Under the pieces are notes generated by a model that ran no database searches, was not told the DNA's origin, and saw only the letters and a list, made by a program, of their open reading frames with translations. Made by a program: the position numbers and the translations under genes. A DNA stretch of 64,000 bases from JACVRW01 sp963837445 (GTDB lineage: Bacteria; Actinomycetota; Thermoleophilia; Solirubrobacterales; Thermoleophilaceae): assembly GCA_963837445.1 (NCBI GenBank), contig CAWINK010000002.1, positions 496,001 to 560,000 of the forward strand. Reading direction: 5' to 3'. Shown one piece after another: positions 31,200 through 39,063 of this stretch. Position 1 is the first letter of the stretch. Each line of letters opens with the position of its first letter.

Positions 31200-32191
31200 G
31201 CGTCACCACCGAACAGGACCAGGTGGTCGGCGAGCTGCGTTCCGCCGACAAGCTCCTTCTCACAACCCACGAGAACCCCGACGGCGACGCGCTCGGCTCG
31301 CTGCTCGCGATGCACGGCATCCTCAAGCAGCTCGGCAAGGACTCGGTGATGTACATGTCGCCGGACGAGTTCCCGCTGCCGTGGGAGTACCGCGGGTTCC
31401 ACTTCGACGGCCTCGTCGGCGCGCCGCCCGCGGACCTGGCCGAGCGCACGATCGTCTTCCTCGACTGCGGCAACATCGACCGCATGCCGGTGGACTTCCT
31501 TCAGGCCGACGGGCTGCACATCCTCAACATCGACCACCACCACGACAACACCCGCTTCGGGACGGTCAACCTTGTCTGCTCGATCGCATCCTGCACGGCG
31601 GAGATGGTGTGGCGAATCGCGAAGGAGCTCGACGCGGAGATCACCCCGGAGATCGCCAAGGCGCTGTACGTGGGCCTCGTGACCGACACGGGCCGCTTCA
31701 TGTACGAGAACACGTCGGCCACCGCGCATCGCATGGCCGCCGAGCTGATCGAGGCGGGAGTGCAGCCACATGGCGTCTACCGCGAGCTCTACGAGGACGT
31801 GCCCTACCGGCGGCTGCAGCTCCTTCAGCGTGCTCTGGCCAGCGTGGAGCGTCCCGACGGCGGCGCGCTCACGATCGCCCACCTCACGAAGGCCGACTAC
31901 GAGGCCACGGGTGCGCTCGAGACGGATTCGGAGGGCGTGGTGGATCACATGCGCGCGGTGGAGGGCACCCGGGTGGCGGTGCTCGTGCGAGAGCTCCTCT
32001 CCGACGACCGCTCCGGGATGCGCAAGGTGAGCCTGCGGGCCACCGACGGGTCCGTGGACGTGTCTCGCATCGCCCGCGAGTTCGGCGGCGGCGGTCACCC
32101 GCAGGCGGCGGGCTTCTCGACCGCGGTGCCGTACCCCGAGCTTGTTGACCAGCTGCGCAGCCACCTGCGCGACCAGCTTCCGGCCTCCTAG
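31196..32191 (+). CDS. nrnA: DHH-family oligoribonuclease / pAp phosphatase (NrnA-like)
   Basis: 331 residues, ATGA-coupled to rbfA. Degrades short RNAs (nanoRNAs) and 3'-phosphoadenosine-5'-phosphate. Metal sites: THENPDGDALGSLLA, FLDCGNIDR, the DHHHDN signature and LVTDTGRF. The C-terminal DHHA1 domain ends GGGGHPQAAGFST. Clustering with rbfA and truB matches the common actinobacterial and firmicute order. Confidence 0.94.
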   Translation: MSVTTEQDQVVGELRSADKLLLTTHENPDGDALGSLLAMHGILKQLGKDSVMYMSPDEFPLPWEYRGFHFDGLVGAPPADLAERTIVFLDCGNIDRMPVDFLQADGLHILNIDHHHDNTRFGTVNLVCSIASCTAEMVWRIAKELDAEITPEIAKALYVGLVTDTGRFMYENTSATAHRMAAELIEAGVQPHGVYRELYEDVPYRRLQLLQRALASVERPDGGALTIAHLTKADYEATGALETDSEGVVDHMRAVEGTRVAVLVRELLSDDRSGMRKVSLRATDGSVDVSRIAREFGGGGHPQAAGFSTAVPYPELVDQLRSHLRDQLPAS

Positions 32192-32198
32192 GTAGCTC

Positions 32199-32993
32199 AT
32201 GGACGGCGTGCTGCTGCGCGCAAAGCCCGCGGGCGTGACCTCCCACGACGTGGTGGCGGAGGTGCGGCGATCGCTCCCTCGCGGGACGAAGGTCGGGCAC
32301 GCCGGCACACTCGATCCGTTTGCCACTGGGCTACTGCTCGTGCTGGTGGGCCGTGCCACCCGGGCGCAGCGCTTCCTGATGGCGCTGCCCAAGACCTATC
32401 GGGCGGTCGCGCGGCTCGGCTGGACCTCGGACACGGGTGACCGAGACGGCGAGCTGGTGCACACCGGCCGTATGCCGGACGAGCTCACGATCCCCACCGG
32501 AGAGCAGCTTCAGACGCCGCCGGCGTACTCGGCCGTGAAGGTGGGGGGCAGGCGCGCCTACGAGCTGGCCCGCAGCGGCGAGACGCCCGAGCTCGCGGCG
32601 CGCCCGATCACAGTCCACCGGGCGGAGCTGCTCTCCCACGACGACGAGCGTGCGCGGTTCGAGATCGAGTGCTCTTCCGGCACGTATGTGCGCTCGCTCG
32701 TCACGGACCTCGGCGATGCGTACTGCGAGGAGCTCGAGCGCATCGCCATCGGCGCGTTCAGGCTGGAGGACGCGGACCCGGACCGGCTGGTTCCTCTCGG
32801 CGACGCGCTGGCCTTCCTTCCGGAACGCGTGCTCTCGGCGGACGAGGCCCGCGGCGTGAGCCATGGCCGAGCCGTGGCCGGCGCAGGCGACTCCGAGGAG
32901 CACGTGCGGCTCACCTTCGAGGGCGCGCTGGTGGCCATCGCCGAGCCGCGAGCGGCCGAGCTCAAGCCCGTCGTAGTGTTCGCCCCCGCATGA
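32199..32993 (+). CDS. truB: tRNA pseudouridine-55 synthase
   Basis: 264 residues. Forms pseudouridine 55 in the T-loop of tRNAs. The catalytic Asp lies in GTLDPFATGLLLV, preceded by KPAGVTSHDVV. YSAVKVGGRRAYELAR and the RNA-binding SSGTYVRSLVTDLG complete the set. It ends with an ATGA overlap into ribF. Confidence 0.96.
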   Translation: MDGVLLRAKPAGVTSHDVVAEVRRSLPRGTKVGHAGTLDPFATGLLLVLVGRATRAQRFLMALPKTYRAVARLGWTSDTGDRDGELVHTGRMPDELTIPTGEQLQTPPAYSAVKVGGRRAYELARSGETPELAARPITVHRAELLSHDDERARFEIECSSGTYVRSLVTDLGDAYCEELERIAIGAFRLEDADPDRLVPLGDALAFLPERVLSADEARGVSHGRAVAGAGDSEEHVRLTFEGALVAIAEPRAAELKPVVVFAPA

Positions 32994-33868
32994 GGGTTGT
33001 GTCACTGAACGACGTCGAGCCGGGCCCAAGCCCGCGCGGCGTAGCGATCGGAACGTTCGACGGGGTGCATCGCGGCCACCGCGAGGTGATCCGCGGCGCC
33101 GACACCGTGCTCACGTTCGACCCTCACCCGATGTCCGTGATCCATCCCGAGGCCACGCCGAAGCTGATCAGCACCTTCCCGGTGAAGCGAGACCTGATCG
33201 CCGGGCTCGGCGTGGAGGAGCTCGTGGTGATCCCGTTCGACAAGGCCTTCTCCGAGCGCAGCGCGGAGGACTTCGTGCAGCACGTGCTGATCGACCGGCT
33301 CGGCGCCGGACGCGTCTCCGTGGGCGAGAACTTTCGCTTCGGCAAGCGCGCGCATGGCACGCCCGAGTTCCTCAGCTCTCACGATGCGTTCGAGACGCGT
33401 GTGGTGCCGCTGGTGGAGGCCGCCGGCGAGACGATCTCGTCCAGCCACATCCGCGGTCTGGTGGCGGCCGGAGAGGTGGCCCAGGCCGCGGAGTTCCTCG
33501 GCGAGCCGTTCCTGTTCGAGGGAGTGGTCGTGCAGGGAGACAAGCGCGGGCGGGAGCTCGGGATGCCGACCGCCAACCTTGTGCCCGACGACGCGTACGT
33601 GTGCCCGGGCCACGGCGTGTACGCCGCCTGGGCGAACGGCCATCCGGCCGCGGTGAACGTGGGCGTGCGGCCCACGTTCGCAACCGGCCGCGGCCTGCTC
33701 GTGGAGGCGCACCTGATCGGCTTCGACGAGGACATCTACGGCGAAACGCTGCGGATCGCCTTCCTGGACCGGCTGCGCGGCGAGAAGCGCTTCGCGTCGG
33801 TCGACGAGCTGGTCACGCAGATGAACCGCGACGTCGAAGAGGCGAAGCGCATCACCGAGTCCCGCTAG
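32990..33868 (+). CDS. ribF: Bifunctional riboflavin kinase / FAD synthetase
   Basis: 292 residues. The N-terminal nucleotidyltransferase half (GTFDGVHRGHREVI, FDPHPMSVIHP, SSSHIRGLVAAGEV) makes FAD from FMN. The C-terminal flavokinase half (KRGRELGMPTANLVPDD, AVNVGVRPTF) makes FMN from riboflavin. It ends the translation cluster; rpsO, which usually follows, is displaced by about 12 kb of accessory DNA. Confidence 0.96.
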   Translation: MRVVSLNDVEPGPSPRGVAIGTFDGVHRGHREVIRGADTVLTFDPHPMSVIHPEATPKLISTFPVKRDLIAGLGVEELVVIPFDKAFSERSAEDFVQHVLIDRLGAGRVSVGENFRFGKRAHGTPEFLSSHDAFETRVVPLVEAAGETISSSHIRGLVAAGEVAQAAEFLGEPFLFEGVVVQGDKRGRELGMPTANLVPDDAYVCPGHGVYAAWANGHPAAVNVGVRPTFATGRGLLVEAHLIGFDEDIYGETLRIAFLDRLRGEKRFASVDELVTQMNRDVEEAKRITESR

Positions 33869-33930
33869 GCCTCCCGCGACGACTCGAGCTGCGGGCTGTA
33901 GGGCGATCTTCGCCCCGTTCAGAGGAGAGC

Positions 33931-34267
33931 GCCATCGACTCGCTGTGCGCCGTCCGCTCGACGACGTGGCGCTCGCCGCGACGCACAACGCGATGTCGGT
34001 GCCGCTCCCGGGGTGGTTCTCCTCCCAGCAGGAGCGCCCGATCGGCGAGCCGCTGCGCGACGGCGTGTGACCCACTGGATCACGACGGATCCGCTGCCAC
34101 TGCCTTCGCAGGCGTCGCAGGTGAACGCGTATGACCCGCTGCTGAAACGAGCCCGCGAGTGCCAGCGCATCCGCGACCACCTGCCGAACCTCGTGGCGGT
34201 GGACTTCTACCGCCGTGGCGACCTGTTCCGCGTGGTGGACACCCTGAACGGCCTGAGCTCGCCCTAG
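33931..34267 (+). pseudogene. Remnant of a PI-PLC-like phosphodiesterase
   Basis: Two pieces of a secreted PI-PLC X-domain-type protein remain. The first, IDSLC then (after a shift at 33949) RPLDDVALAATHNAMSVPLP, carries the THNAMS signature around the catalytic His and hits a stop at 34068. The second, in another frame, reads CQRIRDHLPNLVAVDFYRRG near the C-terminal end of such proteins and stops at 34267. The middle, including the second catalytic His, is deleted. The fragments cover roughly a quarter of the expected protein. Confidence 0.6.
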
Positions 34268-35073
34268 GGCGAACGCGTACAGACGAAGCCGCTCGGGCGC
34301 CCTTCCTCGACACAGCCCTCGGAGCCGACGACGGTCCTTCGCAGCCGCCACACGAAGCGCCATCTGAGCGTGGCCTCGAGGGTCTTGGAGTCGAATGGGG
34401 AGTGCATCGGCGCGCTGCCCTCCATCACGACGCGCATCCGCCTCGGGTGGAAGCGCGACAGCGGAAGCACCGTCTCCACGGAGGGTCGCAGCGGGGCCTG
34501 GCGGCCGCCTTTCACCTGGAGGTCGTTGAGTGGGTCGCGCGCCCGGCGGTCACAGGAATGGAAGCTCCAGTGGCCGCTGAAGCCCACGCGAATGGGCCCC
34601 AGCCTCCGGCGGCCCTGAGGCCCGAAGCCCAGCCCACTTCGTCCCTTGCTCCGCTTCTCCGAGCTACCGCTGCAGGTTCGCTCCTCGACCGTGCAGGTGT
34701 CTTCCCCCGTTACGGGGTCGCTGCCGATCCTCGCGAAGGTCACGCGCTCGGTGCCCTCGCGGTGGACCCTGAAGTCCACCTGGAAGGTGCCAACGATGGT
34801 GCCGAACAAGCCGGTGTAGGCGCCGTAGCCGCGGCCGAAGATCGCCCGCTTGCTGTTGAGCACGGTGCGGTAGTCGCCGGTCGCGACCCAGGGCTCCGTC
34901 TTTTCGTCGCAGGGGACCTGCGAGCGCGAGTCCTCCACGTGGAGCGTCGTCTCGCCGCGCACGCTCACGAGCTTCCACGCACTGACGGCGGCGGACGCTG
35001 ACGCGGGGGTGAGCGCCATGAGACAGACCGCCGCGACGGCGCCGCTCAGGACACGACGAATCGATGTGGCCAA
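34264..35073 (-). CDS. Secreted protein of unknown function
   Basis: 269 residues with a clear signal peptide (about residues 1-29, ending TPASASA). The mature part is basic, with Cys at the edges (QVPCDEKTEPW, EDTCTVEERTCSGSSEKR, EGCVEEGRP, FVCTRSP) that could form disulfides, and Gly/Tyr-rich FGRGYGAYTGLFGTIVG. No family was recognised. It converges on the PI-PLC remnant with a 4-base overlap. Confidence 0.7.
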   Translation of the reverse strand: MATSIRRVLSGAVAAVCLMALTPASASAAVSAWKLVSVRGETTLHVEDSRSQVPCDEKTEPWVATGDYRTVLNSKRAIFGRGYGAYTGLFGTIVGTFQVDFRVHREGTERVTFARIGSDPVTGEDTCTVEERTCSGSSEKRSKGRSGLGFGPQGRRRLGPIRVGFSGHWSFHSCDRRARDPLNDLQVKGGRQAPLRPSVETVLPLSRFHPRRMRVVMEGSAPMHSPFDSKTLEATLRWRFVWRLRRTVVGSEGCVEEGRPSGFVCTRSP

Positions 35074-35118
35074 AGGATCCGTGCCGAAACTCTAACCCGG
35101 CAAAGTCTGATCGGGGGC

Positions 35119-35964
35119 TCAGTCGGGCACGTAGGCGAACCGGTCGGGGTTGGGGCCGGTCCGGCCGGCCTCGCCCCGGTCGAGCCCGTCGATCTGCTCC
35201 AGGTCGCCGGGCTCGAGCTCGAAGTCGAAGATCTCGAAGTTCTCGCGGATCCGCTCCGGCGTGGCCGACTTCGGGAAGACGATGTTGCCTCGCTGTATGT
35301 GCCAGCGCAGCGCCACCTGCGCCGGCGTCCTGCCGACCTTCTCCGCGATCTCGGTGAGCACCGGGTCGTCGAGCACCTCGCCCTGGGCGATCGGCGACCA
35401 CGCCTCGGTGGCGATCCCGTGCGCCTCGTCGTAGGCGCTCACCGCCTGGTTCAGGAAGTAGGGGTGCAGCTCGATCTGGTTCACGGCGGGCACGGTGTCC
35501 GTCTCCGCGGCAAGGCGCTCCAGGTGCTCGGCCTGGAAGTTCGACACGCCGATCGAGCGCGAGCGGCCGTCCGCCTTGAACTCCTCGAGCGTCTTCCAGG
35601 TGGAGACGAAGTCGCCGTCGTAGAGCGTGGGGAGGGGCCAGTGGATCAGGAACAGATCCACGTAGTCGAAGCCCAGCTCGGTGAGCGTCCGGTCGAATGC
35701 CCGGCGGGCGTCGTCGGGCCGGTGGAAGCTGTTGTTCAGCTTGCTCGTCACGTACACGTCGTCGCGCCCGAGCCCCGACGCCCGGATCGCCTCGCCGACG
35801 CCCTTCTCGTTGCCGTACATCTCCGCCGTGTCGATGTGGCGATAGCCCACGTCGAGGGCCTCGGTCACGGCGCGCGCGGTCTCCTCCGGGTCGATCTGGA
35901 ACACGCCGAACCCGAGTTGCGGGATCGTGTGGCCGTCGCCCAGTTCGATGTTGGGGACGCTCAC
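35119..35964 (-). CDS. Aldo/keto reductase
   Basis: 281 residues. NADPH-dependent carbonyl reductase of the AKR5-like bacterial type. The catalytic tetrad is complete: Asp in YRHIDTAEMYG, Tyr in the same motif, Lys in VYVTSKLNN and His in LFLIHWPLP. IGVSNFQAEHLERL, VNQIELHPYF and the cofactor loop IVFPKSATPERIREN follow. Such enzymes often reduce 2,5-diketo-gluconate or methylglyoxal-like substrates. Its start overlaps the stop of the upstream GST-like gene (ATGA), suggesting joint expression. Confidence 0.93.
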   Translation of the reverse strand: MSVPNIELGDGHTIPQLGFGVFQIDPEETARAVTEALDVGYRHIDTAEMYGNEKGVGEAIRASGLGRDDVYVTSKLNNSFHRPDDARRAFDRTLTELGFDYVDLFLIHWPLPTLYDGDFVSTWKTLEEFKADGRSRSIGVSNFQAEHLERLAAETDTVPAVNQIELHPYFLNQAVSAYDEAHGIATEAWSPIAQGEVLDDPVLTEIAEKVGRTPAQVALRWHIQRGNIVFPKSATPERIRENFEIFDFELEPGDLEQIDGLDRGEAGRTGPNPDRFAYVPD

Positions 35965-36647
35965 TGAGACTTGGCGCTCGCCACGTAGCCGCGCACGTCG
36001 GCGGCCGGCTCGGAGTAGGCGTCACCAAGGGCGGCTTCCATGGCGCTCATGTAGTCGCTCGCCCAGCTCGGGAAGTCGTAGTCGATCGCCCGGAGGAACT
36101 CGAGCGTGGCGGCGAGCCGGATGTCCGCGATCGAGGGCGAGTCGCCGCCGATGAACTGCTTCCCCGCGAGGAAGAACTCGCGGTAGACCTCGAGCGGCTC
36201 GGCGAGCGCTTCCTGTGCGTCCTTCTGAGCCTTGGCCTTGACGTCGTCGGAGGCCTCTGAGGTGGCTGCCTCGCCCGGGTACTGCGGGAAGCCGAGCGCT
36301 GGGTAGGTGGCGCGCGCGACCAGCGGGTAGACCGTGCCGATCAAATAGAACATCGCGCTGTCGACCATCGCGCGCTCGCCCGGATCGGACGGGTAGAACT
36401 GGTCGAGGCCGTGCTTGTTGCAGAGGTATTGCATGATCGCGCAGCTCTCCCAGAGCGAGCCGCGCGGCAGCCCGTCCTCCTCGAGCAGCGGGGTCAGGTG
36501 CGCGGGGTCCTTGGCGAGGAACTCGGGCGTGGTGGTCTGTCCCCAGACGTCGGTCTCGTCGAAGTCGAGTCCGGCGGCCCGCACGAAGATGCGAGCGGTG
36601 AGGTTGTTCACGCTCGGCGTGAGGATGCTCAGCGAGTTGTCAGCCAT
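35961..36647 (-). CDS. Glutathione S-transferase-like protein
   Basis: 228 residues. An N-terminal thioredoxin-like half with HLTPLLEEDGLPRGSLWESC (cis-Pro loop and SxE-like thiol-binding site), then an all-helical C-terminal half (QFIGGDSPSIADIRLAATLE). The N-terminal SPSVNNLTARIFV matches theta-like GSTs. Actinobacteria generally use mycothiol, so the thiol partner may differ. It is the first gene of a two-gene unit with the aldo/keto reductase, consistent with detoxification. Confidence 0.88.
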   Translation of the reverse strand: MADNSLSILTPSVNNLTARIFVRAAGLDFDETDVWGQTTTPEFLAKDPAHLTPLLEEDGLPRGSLWESCAIMQYLCNKHGLDQFYPSDPGERAMVDSAMFYLIGTVYPLVARATYPALGFPQYPGEAATSEASDDVKAKAQKDAQEALAEPLEVYREFFLAGKQFIGGDSPSIADIRLAATLEFLRAIDYDFPSWASDYMSAMEAALGDAYSEPAADVRGYVASAKSQ

Positions 36648-36677
36648 GGCATGAACTCTTGCACGGCCGGGGTGGGG

Positions 36678-36785
36678 GCGCGGCTGTCCGTCATTCCCTT
36701 TCCGCAGACCTGGTCGCTCGCTTCGCTCGCCTGTAAGGGGCTCGCTCTGGCACGGTCTGCGTCCAGGGATGCCGGACAGCCGCGC
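36678..36785. repeat. 108-bp inverted-repeat element
   Basis: A 33-base left arm (36678-36710, beginning GCGCGGCTGTCCG, ending GCAGACC) and a 32-base right arm (36754-36785, GGTCTGC ... CGGACAGCCGCGC) are inverted copies with about five differences. The 43-base loop includes GCTCGCTTCGCTCGCC. The outer 13 and inner 7 bases of each arm match perfectly. It fills most of the space between the GST gene and the next secreted protein. It could be a REP/MITE-like element or a large hairpin; a second copy was not found in the window. Confidence 0.65.
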
Positions 36786-36815
36786 TCCGGGGCGGTGCCC
36801 GAGTACCCTGGCCGC

Positions 36816-37166
36816 GTGCGTTCCTGGCGATTAGCGGTTGTTCTCGGTGCCTTGCTGTGCGCGTTCGTGGCGGCGGTTCCGAGCGCGAGTGCTGCGGCCA
36901 AGTCGTGCGGTCGGGTTGTGAATCCGTATGCGGGGACTCGCTACGAGGGTGTCGACCTGCGGCGGATCCGGGCCGTGGAGGTCTCCTGTCCGGGGGCTCG
37001 GCGGGTGGCGCGGCGTGCGCACCGCAAGGCACTCGGGATGCCGCTGCCGCCGAACGGCGTGCGGCGCTTCACGTGGCGCGGCTGGCAGGTCACAGGTGAC
37101 ATACGCGGCTCCACGGATCGCTACCTCGCGACCCGCGGGGCCAGGCGGGTTCGCTGGCTGTTCTGA
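36816..37166 (+). CDS. Small secreted Cys-containing protein
   Basis: 116 residues from the GTG at 36816. Signal peptide about residues 1-27 (VVLGALLCAFVAAVPSASA), then a short mature region with CGRVVNPYAG and IRAVEVSCPGARRVARRA, ending ARRVRWLF. The CGR(V/I)V...SC..AR arrangement is shared with the protein at 58259, so both belong to one family of small exported actinobacterial proteins of unknown function. It starts 30 bases after a 108-bp inverted repeat. Confidence 0.72.
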   Translation: MRSWRLAVVLGALLCAFVAAVPSASAAAKSCGRVVNPYAGTRYEGVDLRRIRAVEVSCPGARRVARRAHRKALGMPLPPNGVRRFTWRGWQVTGDIRGSTDRYLATRGARRVRWLF

Positions 37167-37185
37167 GCTCGTAGGATCGGCTCCC

Positions 37186-37563
37186 ATGAAGCCGAGACTT
37201 GACCACATCGGGCTGGATGTGGGCGACTACGAGACCAGCAAGGCCTTCTACGAGAGCGCCCTCGCGCCGCTGGGCATGCGGTTGGTGATGGAGCCGGTGG
37301 CCGAGGTGGGCGGGTTCGGCGACGACTTCCCGTTCTTCTGGATCGCGCGGCGCGACCGCGGCCCGGACAGCGGCGTGCACGTGGCTTTCACTGCCGAGGA
37401 CCGCGAGACGGTGCACGCCTTCCACGCGGCGGCGCTGGCCGCCGGCGGTACGGACAACGGCGAGCCCGGCGTGCGTGAGATCTACCACCCGCACTACTAC
37501 GGGGCCTTCGTGCTCGACCCGGACGGGAACAACGTCGAGGCCGTCTGTCACACCCCTGAATAG
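37186..37563 (+). CDS. VOC-family (glyoxalase-fold) protein
   Basis: 125 residues from the ATG at 37186. A vicinal oxygen chelate fold: LDHIGLDVGDYETSKAFYES supplies the first metal ligand (His), HVAFTAEDRETVHAFHAAAL a second, and FVLDPDGNNVEAVCH the terminal Glu. Members include glyoxalases, fosfomycin-resistance proteins and dioxygenases; the reaction is not predictable here. Stands alone before the patatin operon promoter. Confidence 0.9.
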   Translation: MKPRLDHIGLDVGDYETSKAFYESALAPLGMRLVMEPVAEVGGFGDDFPFFWIARRDRGPDSGVHVAFTAEDRETVHAFHAAALAAGGTDNGEPGVREIYHPHYYGAFVLDPDGNNVEAVCHTPE

Positions 37564-37614
37564 GCGTCTGGAGTGGCGCTTGGCCACCGAACCTGCACAA
37601 TTTGTAACCCTCTC

Positions 37615-37643
37615 TTGACCCCCGTGAAACAGGGGTATATAGA
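37615..37643 (+). promoter_or_regulatory. Sigma-70-like promoter of the zinc-motif/Vps62/patatin operon
   Basis: TTGACC (37615-37620) and TATAGA (37638-37643) are separated by exactly 17 bases, one of the best promoter matches in the window. Between them lies an inverted repeat, ACCCC ... GGGGT (about 37618-37636), that a repressor could occupy. It is 68 bases upstream of the GTG of the first operon gene, so there is a real 5' leader. Confidence 0.7.
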
Positions 37644-37710
37644 TGACCCTGGTGGTGGCCCACCGGCTGGCCGTTTGGGTGAATCTAGGGCCGCCCCGAG
37701 GAGGCTCGCG

Positions 37711-39063
37711 GTGGCCGAGCAGAACGGATCATCGGACCCCAGGCACGGCCCGGACTACGACAGCGCTGAGTACAGGGCCTACAGGCGGGCGGTTGACCGG
37801 GGCGACGTCTCCTTCCACCAGGTCGCAAGCGCCTGGTTCGACTGGCACTGGGGCCCCGACGACTGCCCGGACTGCTTCGGCACGGGCTGGACAGCCGCGC
37901 TGGAGCGCGAGACCGCGAACGTTGCAGCCGCGCCTGGGGAAGCGGCCTCGACGGCCACGCTCGTGACTGTCACGGCGCCGAGCAACGGCACCGGCCTCCG
38001 CACGCGCTGCCCGACCTGCCAGGGGAGGGGCAGGTACCACCGCATCCAGGGCCGCGCGTCCGCGTACGAGGAGATCTTCCACGAGCTGCTCGAGACCTTC
38101 AGCGAGCAGCGCGGCGGCCTGATCACCGCCTACTTCTGCGAGAACATCCGCGTGGCCGCGGCGCTGACCGACATCTGGTCCGCCGCGGATCGCGCCGACG
38201 GCCCGGTCAGGACCGTCGAGGAGGTGCAGGCAGACCGCGCCCAGCTCCAGAAGCGGGGCGGCTTCAAGCGCTTCACGGCCTGGTTCGTCGACCTCTTCCG
38301 CGAGAAGGCGTCGAACACCGCGATCCACATCGAGCCGACCTTCGGCGACCCGGACAGCCCGCGCGCGAAGCAGATCCTCTTCCGCTGCCTCAAGGTCCAC
38401 TACCAGGCGCTCGAGTACCTCAAGCCGAAGCCGCGCAAGATCTGCATGCGGATGACCTTCAACGTCATCACGATGCTGCTCGGCACGCTCGACAACCGGA
38501 TCGGCCGGGGCGAGCTCGCCAGCGACTTCGAGAAGAGCCACGCCGACCAGCGGACACTCGAGCAGGAGCTCGAGAGCACCGAGGCCTACTACCTCACCGC
38601 GGTCCGCCGCCAGGCGCGCGTCCACTACATGCTCGGCATGCTGATCGGGCTGCCGCTCGCCGGCGGGGCCGCGTACGTGCTCTACCTGTTCAACGAGCTC
38701 CCCGTGAACATGTCGATCGCGTTCGCCGCCGGCGCCGCCGGCGCCCTCGTGAGCGTGATGGAGCGCCTCACGTCCGGCAAGCTCGAGATGAACCACGAGG
38801 CCGGCAGGACGATCAACGTGACGCTCGGGCTGATCCGGCCCTTCATCGGCGCGCTGTTCGCCCTGGCGCTCTACTTCTTCATCTCGGGCGACCTCCTGTC
38901 GGTGTTCCAGCTGCCCGAGGGCCAGGAGGCCCAGCGCTACTTCTTCGCCGGGATCGGATTCCTGGCGGGGTTCAGCGAGCGATTCGCGCAGGACATGGTG
39001 GCTCAGGGAAAGCCGGGCGGCGTGGCGGAGGCGCCGTCCCTGCCCACCGCGGCGGTGCGTTGA
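37711..39063 (+). CDS. Membrane protein with two DnaJ-type CxxCxGxG motifs, first gene of patatin operon
   Basis: 450 residues from the GTG at 37711 (CGAGGAGG upstream). The N-terminal cytoplasmic part contains CPDCFGTG (Cys52) and CPTCQGRG (Cys100), the zinc-binding motif of DnaJ, spaced about 45 residues apart with a low-complexity Ala/Thr insert. A helical middle (about 130-300) is followed by four hydrophobic segments at about 306-327, 332-350, 376-397 and 409-424, with a short tail. No J-domain is present. I do not recognise the family. It is translationally coupled by TTGA to a Vps62-like gene and through it to a patatin, so it may anchor or sense for that lipase. Confidence 0.8.
   Translation: MAEQNGSSDPRHGPDYDSAEYRAYRRAVDRGDVSFHQVASAWFDWHWGPDDCPDCFGTGWTAALERETANVAAAPGEAASTATLVTVTAPSNGTGLRTRCPTCQGRGRYHRIQGRASAYEEIFHELLETFSEQRGGLITAYFCENIRVAAALTDIWSAADRADGPVRTVEEVQADRAQLQKRGGFKRFTAWFVDLFREKASNTAIHIEPTFGDPDSPRAKQILFRCLKVHYQALEYLKPKPRKICMRMTFNVITMLLGTLDNRIGRGELASDFEKSHADQRTLEQELESTEAYYLTAVRRQARVHYMLGMLIGLPLAGGAAYVLYLFNELPVNMSIAFAAGAAGALVSVMERLTSGKLEMNHEAGRTINVTLGLIRPFIGALFALALYFFISGDLLSVFQLPEGQEAQRYFFAGIGFLAGFSERFAQDMVAQGKPGGVAEAPSLPTAAVR

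Noticed and set aside
37711..39063. First patatin-operon gene as a DnaJ chaperone
   Set aside because: Only the CxxCxGxG zinc motifs are shared; there is no J-domain or HPD motif, and four membrane segments follow.
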